Part shown: positions 6,755 to 13,758 of the stretch, piece by piece
How positions within the stretch are numbered: position 1 is the first letter of the stretch
Layout: each line of letters begins with the position of its first letter
Source: a virus
Virus record (IMG/VR): IMGVR_UViG_3300036852_000350
Coordinates: 1-48,558 of that record
Strand: one strand, 5' to 3'
DNA: 48,558 nucleotides
Notes under the pieces: model-generated
What the model saw: only the letters and a program-made list of their open reading frames with translations
Told to the model about the DNA's origin: nothing
Database searches by the model: none
Translations under genes and position numbers: made by a program

Positions 6755-7202
6755 TCAGCTCGCATTTTCCATGCCCGATCAGTCTCCAAAACCCTGCGAA
6801 TGCGGCTGCGGTGCACCAGCACCGATCGCGAACCGGACGCGGCGCGGGCTTGGTCACGTCAAAGGCGAACCGATCAGATTCATTCAGGGACATCACGCTC
6901 GCACACACAGTTATCGCGCGAGGATGGATTCGCCCACGCGACTCCCGAATCTGGCTGCGGCAGCAGCAAGACGGATCAAAGATGCGGCCGAGATCGACTA
7001 CTCGGCGCTTCACAAGTGGCTGCGGCGACATCTTCACAAGACCGGTGCGTGCGAGGAGTGCGGTGCCATAGAAGAGACTGAATGGTCGCTGATCGGTGGT
7101 CGCCAATATAGCCGCGACCGTTCTGATTACCGCGAGTTGTGCCGCCCATGTCATCGCACTTATGACGCCCGCGAGGCTCCTAGGAAACGGACGCACGGGT
7201 GA
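6747..7202 (+). CDS. HNH endonuclease-like protein
   Basis: 151 residues from ATG 6747. The N-terminus has CECGCGAP, a short zinc ribbon, then a basic helical linker. The C-terminus (residues about 105-145) has CEECGAIEETEW, then YSRDRSDYRELCRPCHRTYD. This CxxC ... LCxxCH arrangement is typical of phage HNH-type proteins, although the first catalytic His is not obvious. It could be a mobile endonuclease or a degraded one. Confidence 0.7.
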   Translation: MGNQLAFSMPDQSPKPCECGCGAPAPIANRTRRGLGHVKGEPIRFIQGHHARTHSYRARMDSPTRLPNLAAAAARRIKDAAEIDYSALHKWLRRHLHKTGACEECGAIEETEWSLIGGRQYSRDRSDYRELCRPCHRTYDAREAPRKRTHG

Positions 7203-7251
7203 GCGACGGGACCCGGACGGTTGGCCGAGGGACGACGAAGGGAGGAACGTG

Positions 7252-7914
7252 ATGGAGCTTCAGACGATCACTGAGGAGCCTGAGGTCGCTAAGCGGCTCT
7301 TCGAGGAGTACCGCACGGAGATCCGCAAGCCGCTCCGAGACGAGGCGACAGCGGCGCAGCTCGAGCTGCGGCGTCTCGACACGGAAATGGCTCGCGCGTG
7401 GAAGCAGCTCGCGGATGGCACGACGCTGCTCCGCCTCGCCGAGACGATCAGGGCAGGAGGGCTCATGCAGCGGGCCGCGTGGGGTGACTTCACGTGCGCC
7501 TTGCCGAAACTGGCGGTCGCACGAGCCGACGCTCGGCACGTCTACACGATCGGCGTCACATCACGCGGCAACATCACCTTCTCCGTCGCGAAGACGCCGA
7601 ATTGGCGGCAACTTTCCGAGGCGCGTCAGAACATCGTCGAGATCGACGAAGCCTTCGAGGAGGACGCGGGGAAGGAGCGCTACACGAGCAACGGCACGAT
7701 CTGGAGCGCACTCGTTCCGACTGTGCCGCCGAGATACCGGCCCAACCGTCTTGCCGGCTATCACGTCCTCTTCGAGGTGGAAAACTGGCAGCGCGAGCCG
7801 CAGCCGCCGGGGCGTGACCCCGCGCTGCTGAAGCACATCGGAGGCGACCTCTGGGCCGTCGTCGCGACGTGGGATCTCACGCCTCTCGAGGCGGCGGTGC
7901 TCGGCCAGCAATGA
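7252..7914 (+). CDS. Conserved phage hypothetical protein
   Basis: 220 residues. ATG 7252 is chosen because GGAGG lies 6 nt upstream; a longer frame to 7096 would overlap the HNH gene. The N-terminus is helical (residues 1-75); the C-terminal half has conserved-looking PPRYRPNRLAGYHVLFEVE and LKHIGGDLWAVVATWDLT segments. I recognise this C-terminal block from hypothetical proteins of Actinobacteria and their phages, but not its function. Confidence 0.65.
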   Translation: MELQTITEEPEVAKRLFEEYRTEIRKPLRDEATAAQLELRRLDTEMARAWKQLADGTTLLRLAETIRAGGLMQRAAWGDFTCALPKLAVARADARHVYTIGVTSRGNITFSVAKTPNWRQLSEARQNIVEIDEAFEEDAGKERYTSNGTIWSALVPTVPPRYRPNRLAGYHVLFEVENWQREPQPPGRDPALLKHIGGDLWAVVATWDLTPLEAAVLGQQ

Positions 7915-8000
7915 GGGCCCGCTACTTCCTCGCCGGCGTCCTCACCGGACTACTGCTCCTCGTCGCCTGCCAGCACATTAAGGCAAAGGCGGCGGCGTGA
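7911..8000 (+). CDS. 29-residue lipoprotein-like membrane peptide
   Basis: Starts ATG 7911 in a 4-nt overlap and ends in a 4-nt overlap with the next gene. Sequence features: basic start, hydrophobic stretch (FLAGVLTGLLLLVAC), a lipobox-like Cys at residue 20, and a KAKAAA tail. It could be a tiny lipoprotein or single-pass membrane peptide. Overlaps on both sides support it. Confidence 0.5.
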   Translation: MRARYFLAGVLTGLLLLVACQHIKAKAAA

Positions 8001-8419
8001 GCGGCAAGCCCGATCTTCGCACTTGGACCTGCAAGCGCCAGCGCGATGGCCGCAAGTGTGGCTATCGCAATCCCGCGATGAAACGGCGTTGCGTCAAATG
8101 CGGTGCCGCACGGCCACGCAAGCGAGAGCCTCGTCACATGATTGTGCTGCGCGGCTTGACTTTCTCGGACTTCGTGGCGATCAACCTGGAACGACACGGG
8201 GTCGGGGAAGCCTGCGGGGCCTGTGGCGAATCCTCCAAATCGGACGGGGCGCCGCTTAAACTCTACCGAGATCACGAGCACAGGAATCTCGGCAACCCGC
8301 GCGGCCTCTTGTGTTTTCGCTGCAACCGGAAACTGGAGGTTTCGGATACTCCGGAGTATCTGGAAGCGCTAGCGGGATATCTGCGGCGAGCCGCCGACCC
8401 CGTAAAGGAGGCAGCGTGA
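7997..8419 (+). CDS. Recombination endonuclease VII-like protein with zinc ribbon
   Basis: 140 residues from GTG 7997. An N-terminal RanBP2-like zinc ribbon (TCKRQRDGRKCGY ... RRCVKCGA, residues about 11-36) is followed by the endonuclease VII core: ACGACGESS, LYRDHEHRNLGNPRGLLC, FRCNRKLEV. DHEH and the four cysteines are the expected metal and catalytic residues. Endonuclease VII of T4 cuts branched DNA, but stand-alone members are often mobile endonucleases. Location next to recombination genes allows either role. Confidence 0.82.
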   Translation: MSGKPDLRTWTCKRQRDGRKCGYRNPAMKRRCVKCGAARPRKREPRHMIVLRGLTFSDFVAINLERHGVGEACGACGESSKSDGAPLKLYRDHEHRNLGNPRGLLCFRCNRKLEVSDTPEYLEALAGYLRRAADPVKEAA

Positions 8420-8664
8420 AGAACGCGGTCATCACCATCACTGTTACCGCAGAGCCTATCAACGCCTGGATAGTGAACAAAGACAGCGGTCACGTAATCC
8501 AGCGCGGTTCCCAAGGACTCTTCCAGGCATACGTCAACGAGATTTATGACGACGACATAGTGACCAGGATGATTGGAAACTTCAGCACCCTGCGCGAGGC
8601 GATTCTCTGGGTGCAAACGTTTCCGATCCATCGCGATACAGAGCCGAGTCCGGCGGCGAAATGA
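8416..8664 (+). CDS. Small early protein
   Basis: 82 residues from GTG 8416; the preceding KEAA codons contain AAGGAGG, a strong ribosome-binding sequence. A beta-strand-rich N-terminus (NAVITITVTAEP) is followed by helices (FQAYVNEIYDDDIV, LREAILWVQTF). No family recognised. Confidence 0.5.
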   Translation: MKNAVITITVTAEPINAWIVNKDSGHVIQRGSQGLFQAYVNEIYDDDIVTRMIGNFSTLREAILWVQTFPIHRDTEPSPAAK

Positions 8665-8972
8665 CCAGTCGATTCGCGTCTGTTGCTCCTCTCCTTACGA
8701 AGGCAGAACGAGGGCTGCTTTCACAAGCCCGCCGCAACGAAAGAAATCTTGCTCCCGGCGCGACTACGACAAGAGAAGTCCTCGAAGTCTTGTTCTTTGA
8801 ACTCGATGCCACCCTCCGTCCTACCGGGGTGGAGAGGGCGAGAGAACTGGCGGCGTTGGTGGAAGGAGGGCGATCGGAGAGCGCGCGCTCGATTGAAACG
8901 GGTCGAGATGAACCCGTGTCGCCCCCTTCCGCGAGCGCCACCCAGGACCCGCTGTGGGAGGAGGCGGCGTGA
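8661..8972 (+). CDS. Small early protein
   Basis: 103 residues from ATG 8661. The first 70 residues are helical (LTKAERGLLSQARRNERN, then TTREVLEVLFFELDATLRP); the C-terminus is disordered, rich in Ser and Pro, and ends EEAA with an overlapping GGAGGAGG ribosome-binding sequence for the next gene. Unknown. Confidence 0.5.
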   Translation: MTSRFASVAPLLTKAERGLLSQARRNERNLAPGATTTREVLEVLFFELDATLRPTGVERARELAALVEGGRSESARSIETGRDEPVSPPSASATQDPLWEEAA

Positions 8973-9175
8973 TCCCCCACTTCTGCCCCTGCGGCGTCAG
9001 CGACGCCCGCACCGCCCTTGGTGCTGTCTTCTGCCAGTCCTGCTACCGGCTGTCGCTGGCGGACAGGCAAGAACTACTGGAGGCGAGTGAGTGGAGTGCG
9101 TTGGCGCGCCGGGCGTTGTTGCGGATACAGGGGTCGGATGAAGTCGAGGGCCACGAGAGAAGGGAAGCCGCATGA
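8969..9175 (+). CDS. Small zinc-ribbon protein
   Basis: 68 residues from GTG 8969. Cysteines in FCPCG and FCQSC are arranged as a CxC...CxxC zinc ribbon in the first 26 residues; the rest is helical (LADRQELLEASEWSALARRALLR). It probably binds nucleic acid or a protein partner. Ends REAA. Confidence 0.55.
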   Translation: MIPHFCPCGVSDARTALGAVFCQSCYRLSLADRQELLEASEWSALARRALLRIQGSDEVEGHERREAA

Positions 9176-9513
9176 GCGTGATCGAGAAAGAACGGTTGCC
9201 GGGGGCCGTCCCGTTTGCTGAGCCGACAAACCCCCCACGTGAGGTAACGAGGGCGGATGTGCTGGAACGGGCAGCGGATCTGCTGGAGGAGTTTGGGTGG
9301 CTTCAAGGGACACTCGGCAGCAAGGAGGAGGGCGGGTTTTGTCTGCTCGGTTCGGTTTTCACGGCGCACAGAGATTTGACCGGAGAGGACCCTGGGACGA
9401 TTCTGCCGTACCCGGAAGTTGGGAGCTCGATTTGGAACGATCAGCCGGGCCGAACCAAAGAAGAGGTTATTGTCAGGCTTCGCGGGGCGGCTGCGAGACT
9501 GAGGGGCGAGTGA
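9172..9513 (+). CDS. DUF6197 family protein
   Basis: 113 residues from ATG 9172. The pattern VLERAADLLEEFGWLQG, GGFCLLGSVFTAH and SIWNDQPGRTKEEVIVRLRGAA matches DUF6197, a widespread actinobacterial and phage family of unknown function. The Trp-Asn-Asp followed by GRT and a C-terminal helix is the family's hallmark. A more divergent relative is at 1421-1873. Confidence 0.8.
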   Translation: MSVIEKERLPGAVPFAEPTNPPREVTRADVLERAADLLEEFGWLQGTLGSKEEGGFCLLGSVFTAHRDLTGEDPGTILPYPEVGSSIWNDQPGRTKEEVIVRLRGAAARLRGE

Positions 9514-9562
9514 AATCGACCCGTTCGGCTCCACCGAGATCCTGCAACTCATTCGCCGCCGG

Positions 9563-9790
9563 GTGGACGCGCTCGAGCGGGAACTCGCCTGCGTGGCTAT
9601 AGAGCGGGACAATGCGCGGAGGACAAGTCGCTACTGGAAAACCCAGTGCTATGCGTTACGCCGAAGCCGAGCTTCCTGGCGGGAGAAAGCCAAGCAGCGA
9701 CGGCGCGAGTTGACCCAAACTCGCTGGCAACTCGACCGCTCCCATCCGCTGCATCCTTATTCCGAGGCACGACAGAAGGTGGCAGCGTGA
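9563..9790 (+). CDS. Small basic coiled-coil protein, start uncertain
   Basis: 75 residues from GTG 9563. The basic helical sequence (VDALERELACVAIERDNARR, then REKAKQRRRELTQTRWQL) suggests a coiled coil with nucleic-acid affinity. The frame stays open upstream and reads IDPFGSTEILQLIRRR in continuity, but lacks a start there. GTG 9510, which has the genome's usual 4-nt overlap with the previous stop, is in another frame. A frameshift near 9510-9515, sequencing error or programmed slip could join them. It ends KVAA. Confidence 0.5.
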   Translation: MDALERELACVAIERDNARRTSRYWKTQCYALRRSRASWREKAKQRRRELTQTRWQLDRSHPLHPYSEARQKVAA

Positions 9791-10422
9791 GCGGCTGGCT
9801 ACAGATCGTTGGCTGGGAGAAGTTCCAGCACTACAAGGACCGCCGGCCCACCTGGATCAAAAACTACGTCGACCTACTCCGCCGCGATGAGTACACAGAC
9901 CTGACCCCAGCGGCCCGGGCGGTGCTTCACGGGATCTGGCTGTTAGCAGCGAGCCGACCGGATGCGAGCAGGATGCGAGCAGTCTCGTTGTCGGCTGATC
10001 TCAAGATGCGAGTAACGAGAGCACATCTGGAATCGCTTAACCATGCGGGTTTCATCCTACTTTCTGCTAGCGATTCTGTATCCACATTGTACAAAACCGC
10101 TAGCCTAGAGACAGAGAAAGAGAAAGAGACGTTAGCTAAGGGTAGAGCCGAGGAGTTTTCCACAGGAACATTCGGACTCGCCGGTGAAGTCGTCGACATC
10201 ACCGAAGGCCCCCGAAGAAAGAAAAACCCAGACAACCCGGACCCGCGCTTCCGGAGCGGCGATGGCACCGCGCGCTACACGGGCTGCACGATCAAGCGCG
10301 GCAGCCACGGCATGATACCCATCCGTGACCCGCTCGGGATTGACCTTCCGCCGCGGGACTGGCCGTATCCGCCGCCCACGGCTCAAGAGATCGCCAGTGC
10401 ACGGCAACGGAGGGCGGCGTGA
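9787..10422 (+). CDS. Probable replication organiser (winged-helix)
   Basis: 211 residues from GTG 9787. The N-terminal domain (WEKFQHYKDRRPTWIKNYVD, then LTPAARAVLHGIWLLAASR, then AHLESLNHAGFILL) has the pattern of phage replisome-organiser or DnaD-like winged-helix proteins. The first motif, F.HYKDR.P.W.K.Y, is characteristic. The C-terminal part is disordered and basic. Such proteins bind the phage origin and recruit host helicase. As no helicase or polymerase gene is recognised here, this may be the key replication gene. The origin itself was not identified. Confidence 0.65.
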   Translation: MSGWLQIVGWEKFQHYKDRRPTWIKNYVDLLRRDEYTDLTPAARAVLHGIWLLAASRPDASRMRAVSLSADLKMRVTRAHLESLNHAGFILLSASDSVSTLYKTASLETEKEKETLAKGRAEEFSTGTFGLAGEVVDITEGPRRKKNPDNPDPRFRSGDGTARYTGCTIKRGSHGMIPIRDPLGIDLPPRDWPYPPPTAQEIASARQRRAA

Positions 10423-10461
10423 CCGTCCCTCCTGCCCGGGTAACCTCAACGAAAGGAAGCT

Positions 10462-11166
10462 ATGGAAGCCGTACCCTTCCTACGCTCAGGCGTAGGCAGT
10501 AGCCCCGCCAATGGTGGCTGCATCCTCCAGATCGTCGACTGGATCGACCGAAACGGCTGGACCGACCGGCCCGACTGTGTGCATCCGCTGTTGCGAAAAC
10601 TGGCGATCTACGTTAACGACCACTTGCCGAACGGCGAGCGGCAGAAGCTACTTGACCTGACCGGCCGACTGATGGGGACGAACACGGGCGGGAAAGAGCT
10701 GTCGGTGCGCCTGGCCATGTTCTGTGCGCGGAAGGTTCTACATATCTACGAGCAGAAGCATCCCGGCGATGACAGACCACGGCGGGCGATCGAGGCTGCG
10801 GAGCGCTACGCGGATGATCCAAGCGAGGAGAATAGGCTCGCCGCCGCCTACGCCGCCCGCGCCGCCGACGCCGACGCCGCCCGCGCCGCCCGCGCCGCCT
10901 ACCCCGTCGCCGTCGCCGTCAACGCCATCAACGCCGCCGCCCGCGCCGCCGACGCCGCCGACGCCGCCGCCCACGCCGCCCGCGCCGCCGACGCCGCCAC
11001 TTACGCCGCCCCCGCCGCCTACCCCATCGCCGCCGCCAGCGCCGCCTACGCCTACCAGCTTCTCATCGACGTTCTCGATGAGTACGACCGGCTAACAGGA
11101 CGCGGGGAACAGGAATCGGTGGACTTGTCCCCGGTTGCCGCGATGCTGGAGTTGGTTCGCGCGTGA
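10462..11166 (+). CDS. Ala-rich helical protein, Imm5-like
   Basis: 234 residues from ATG 10462 with AAAGGAAG upstream. The N-terminal 110 residues are globular (CILQIVDWIDRNGW, LRKLAIYVNDHLP). Residues about 120-200 are an Ala-rich helical stretch built from repeated AARAAD/AADAA units, followed by YAYQLLIDVLDEYDRL. This design resembles the immunity-protein-like (Imm5-type) Ala-repeat proteins often seen in Actinobacteria and phages. The DNA is a near-simple GCCGCC repeat, which would favour slippage. No toxin partner is adjacent; function is unknown. Confidence 0.65.
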   Translation: MEAVPFLRSGVGSSPANGGCILQIVDWIDRNGWTDRPDCVHPLLRKLAIYVNDHLPNGERQKLLDLTGRLMGTNTGGKELSVRLAMFCARKVLHIYEQKHPGDDRPRRAIEAAERYADDPSEENRLAAAYAARAADADAARAARAAYPVAVAVNAINAAARAADAADAAAHAARAADAATYAAPAAYPIAAASAAYAYQLLIDVLDEYDRLTGRGEQESVDLSPVAAMLELVRA

Positions 11167-11188
11167 CTGCCGAAGAGACGGAGGACAG

Positions 11189-12013
11189 TTGAACCCCAAC
11201 CGCGTCACCTGGATCGGCCGCACCGACTCCGGCGTCGTTCGCCAACGCCTGTACGACCGGGACATCGGCACCCTGCTCCTCTCCCCGCTCGACCCCGGGC
11301 GGAAAGCCTGGGATGCCGCGATCCGAAAAGAAGGCGCACACACCGGCCGTTACATCGACCCGCACTGGTACGGCCTCGCCGCAGATGGCAAGGCGCTCGC
11401 CTTCCGCCAAGTCTGCGACGCCGCCTGCACCGAGCTCGTGGCAGGCGAGATGCTGATGCTCGACCTCGAATTCGTCTCTCCCGAGTACCTGCGCCGGCTG
11501 CTGTTCGGCTCGACCGGCAACCGCGGCCTGGTCGGCTCGAACAATCCGCAGCAGCCGACAGGGACACAAGCCGGCCGGCCGCTCGCCTACACGAACATGC
11601 CCTTCCAAAACCACACCGTCGTCGACTTCGTCGCGATCTGGAACGCCGGCCTACACTGGTACCCGCAGCTCTACTACGGCGACATGTCCCCGGCCGACGT
11701 CGGCGCGGTGCTGCTCGAGATCGAGCGTGACATGCGCGCTTGGGTCGTCGGCGAGGAGGGCTGGCCGGTCAACTTCTCCGAGCGGCTGCACCCCTTCTAC
11801 GACGGCAAGCTCTACGCCACCGATCAGCGGGATGGCGCCTGGTTCACGGCCGAGCGGATCCCGGGAGTGTTCTCGCCGACAGCGTGGATGGGGCGGCTGT
11901 TGCAGGCGAGGCGTGCGCCGGTCACGGGGGATTCTCTGCGCGCTTACTACACGAAGCTGGCGGAGGCAACCAGCCGTGGCGTGACAATTCCTGTGGCGGA
12001 GGCGGCGGCGTGA
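11189..12013 (+). CDS. TIM-barrel-like hypothetical protein
   Basis: 274 residues. TTG 11189 is chosen since GGAGGA lies 5 nt upstream and TTGA overlaps the stop of a 9-codon frame (11163-11192). The order of strands resembles a TIM-barrel hydrolase such as GH25: GRYIDPHWYG, MLMLDLEFVSPEYL (Asp and Glu of a D-x-E pair), VVDFVAIWNAG, WYPQLYYGDMS and LYATDQRDGAWFT. The match is by pattern only. No signal peptide is seen, so it would act inside the cell or in the virion. Its place in the early operon argues against a lysin. Ends EAAA. Confidence 0.55.
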   Translation: MNPNRVTWIGRTDSGVVRQRLYDRDIGTLLLSPLDPGRKAWDAAIRKEGAHTGRYIDPHWYGLAADGKALAFRQVCDAACTELVAGEMLMLDLEFVSPEYLRRLLFGSTGNRGLVGSNNPQQPTGTQAGRPLAYTNMPFQNHTVVDFVAIWNAGLHWYPQLYYGDMSPADVGAVLLEIERDMRAWVVGEEGWPVNFSERLHPFYDGKLYATDQRDGAWFTAERIPGVFSPTAWMGRLLQARRAPVTGDSLRAYYTKLAEATSRGVTIPVAEAAA

Positions 12014-12519
12014 TTCCAACCGAAACCTGGGTCCTTCCCCGGCCCCGCAAAGATGCTTACGTGGGCTCTTTCCCCTTGCACTTTGAACAACGGCTGTGGC
12101 GCACTCTCGGTAAGCCGTCGAAAGTGCTGCACCCCTTTGGCGGGCTTGCAGAGATCGGCGACTCCGTCGATCTAAACGAAACCACAACCCCGACTTGGGT
12201 CGGCGACGCCCACGACCTGAACTTCATTGAGGACGAATCGTATGACCTGGTGATCCTGGACCCGCCGTACTCGGACGAAGAGGCGGAGTGGTTGTATTCG
12301 ACGCCGCCGCTCAAGCCCGGTAAGTACGTCGCGGAGGCCGTTCGCGTTTGTCGCACCGGAGGCCATGTCGCGGTCTACCAGGTGAAGCAGCCGCCCCGCC
12401 CGGCCGGGACGTTCCTGGTTCGTCGCATCGTCATTCTCACTCGTACCGGGCATGCGGCACGTGTCTGTTTCATCTTCGAAAAAGGCGGGCCGACGCAGCA
12501 AGAACTGGTGGCCGCATGA
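12010..12519 (+). CDS. DNA methyltransferase (DPPY motif)
   Basis: 169 residues from GTG 12010. Motif I-like KVLHPFGGLAEIG (residues about 38-50) and catalytic motif IV LVILDPPYSDEEAEW (residues about 81-95) identify an amino-methyltransferase of the N6-adenine or N4-cytosine type. A conserved RVCRTGGHVAVYQV strand follows. It uses S-adenosylmethionine to methylate DNA, probably to protect phage DNA from restriction. It is short, with little room for a target-recognition domain. No restriction enzyme is adjacent. Confidence 0.75.
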   Translation: MIPTETWVLPRPRKDAYVGSFPLHFEQRLWRTLGKPSKVLHPFGGLAEIGDSVDLNETTTPTWVGDAHDLNFIEDESYDLVILDPPYSDEEAEWLYSTPPLKPGKYVAEAVRVCRTGGHVAVYQVKQPPRPAGTFLVRRIVILTRTGHAARVCFIFEKGGPTQQELVAA

Positions 12520-12731
12520 AACTCCCCGTCCACCTCGTCCCCGCGGAAATCGAATGGCAAGACCCAGACGGAGAAACGCTAGCGATCACGAAGGTCGACA
12601 CCTTCCAGCGGTATGAGGTCGCCTTCGAGATCGCGCGCACGAAGCAATCGTTCGAGACGGTGGCACGACGCATGCTTCAGAGAGGCCTTCGCGCCCATAT
12701 CCGCCTACACAAGCACCACCAGCAGCGCTAG
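12516..12731 (+). CDS. Small early protein
   Basis: 71 residues from ATG 12516 in a 4-nt overlap with the methyltransferase. It starts with beta strands (LPVHLVPAEIEW, ETLAITKVDTF) and ends with a basic helix (VARRMLQRGLRAHIRLHKHH). Unknown. A gap of 79 nt follows. Confidence 0.5.
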   Translation: MKLPVHLVPAEIEWQDPDGETLAITKVDTFQRYEVAFEIARTKQSFETVARRMLQRGLRAHIRLHKHHQQR

Positions 12732-12810
12732 CTGCCGCGTCCGCCGGCGGCGACGCGTCGGCCATGACCTCCGACACAACCGGCATCCATCCGTCCGAAG
12801 GGGGTTGTCT

Positions 12811-13374
12811 TTGTCAGACCTCGCCGATGCGATCAGGCCACGCAAGCTGAGTCTACGCCAGGAGATTTTCGACGACCTGCTTACCCGCTACACCGACGCC
12901 CGCCAAACCTGCTTCGGCCGTTCCGGGCCAGGGATGGGCGATGGCTACGTTCGCATGCCATCGGTCTGGACACCCACCTACCGGGCGCTCGAACGGGTGC
13001 TGCTGCTGTACCGCGAGTACGCGAACAAGAAAGTCCAGGTCGGCCTGGGGCAGACGATGCGCTCCGACTACTGGCACCTGGCGCAGTGGTACCTCCTCTG
13101 CCGTCGCTACCCGCAGTGGCCGAAGAAACGGCTGATGCAGCGCGGCCGCGAGATCGTCGAGGTGCAACCGCCGGTGCGCTGGATAGTCGACCGCCACGCC
13201 GACACCGACCACGGCATCGTGCATGTGTCGCTCCTTTGGCTCGACGACGAGTGGGACCGCTCTGTCATCGGGCGCCGCTTCGACCTCGACGACGGCGGGC
13301 GGCTCGTGGAGATGGGGGAGCCGCAGCGCCCGCCGGAGTTCCGTGCCGAGGTGGGGGAGCGGGTGGCGGCGTAG
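12811..13374 (+). CDS. Early-region hypothetical protein
   Basis: 187 residues from TTG 12811, which has GAAGGGGG 6 nt upstream. A longer reading from 12613 would overlap the previous gene and has a low-complexity Arg/Ser start. The protein contains YRALERVLLLYREYANKKVQVG, SDYWHLAQWYLLCRRYPQWP and a His/Asp-rich segment DRHADTDHGIVHVSLLW. I do not recognise the family. It ends RVAA although no gene follows for 230 nt; it is the last gene of the early block before the terminator. Confidence 0.65.
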   Translation: MSDLADAIRPRKLSLRQEIFDDLLTRYTDARQTCFGRSGPGMGDGYVRMPSVWTPTYRALERVLLLYREYANKKVQVGLGQTMRSDYWHLAQWYLLCRRYPQWPKKRLMQRGREIVEVQPPVRWIVDRHADTDHGIVHVSLLWLDDEWDRSVIGRRFDLDDGGRLVEMGEPQRPPEFRAEVGERVAA

Positions 13375-13401
13375 ATTGCCGCAGGCTCGCCTAGAAAAAA
13401 C

Positions 13402-13589
13402 CTCCTTGACACTACTGCTACCGTAGGTAGTGAGACCTGGAGTAGTGCGCCTTGATACCCGGGTGCCGCCAGGCAAACGCCCCGGACAGCGGGGCTCCTT
13501 GACACTACTGCTACCGTAGGTAGTGAGACCTGGAGTAGTGCGCCTTGATACCCGGGTGCCGCCAGGCAAACGCCCCGGACAGCGGGGCT
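13402..13589 (+). repeat. 93-bp perfect tandem duplication, two copies
   Basis: Two identical 93-bp units (13402-13494 and 13495-13587). Each contains TTGACA, a CACTAC that can pair with either of two downstream GTAGTG copies, a CCCGGG palindrome, and a GC-rich hairpin (GCCCCG-GACAG-CGGGGC). The interval has no convincing gene. It separates the early operon from the next genes. A small RNA, attenuator or duplicated terminator is possible. Confidence 0.9.
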
Positions 13590-13596
13590 TTTCTTT
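13572..13596 (+). terminator. Rho-independent terminator (second copy of repeat)
   Basis: Stem GCCCCG (13572-13577) and CGGGGC (13583-13588) with loop GACAG, followed by TTTTCTTT. It would end the long early transcript. The identical hairpin in the first copy (13479-13495) lacks the T-run. Confidence 0.75.
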
Positions 13597-13608
13597 AGGG
13601 AGGGCACA

Positions 13609-13755
13609 ATGGAAGCCGAGCTCGACTTCGAGCACCTCGCTTCGTGCGTGGACCCGCATTGTCTCTACTGCTCCGACGAAGAACCCGAGCGTGACCCCGA
13701 AGTGCAGGCGTGGCTGGACGCGCTCGCCGCGCAAGACCTCCCCGTCGCCGCCTAA
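13609..13755 (+). CDS. Small acidic Cys protein
   Basis: 48 residues from ATG 13609 with AGGGAGG upstream. Cysteines in SCVDPHCLYC, with a His, could bind zinc; the rest is acidic (SDEEPERDPEVQ). It begins directly after the terminator. Ends PVAA. Confidence 0.5.
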   Translation: MEAELDFEHLASCVDPHCLYCSDEEPERDPEVQAWLDALAAQDLPVAA

Positions 13756-13758
13756 CCT

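Noticed and set aside
13402-13494. Strong sigma-70 promoter in the 93-bp repeat
   Set aside because: TTGACA is perfect, but the only -10 candidate at proper distance (TAGTGA, 16-nt spacer) is poor, so I did not list it as a promoter.
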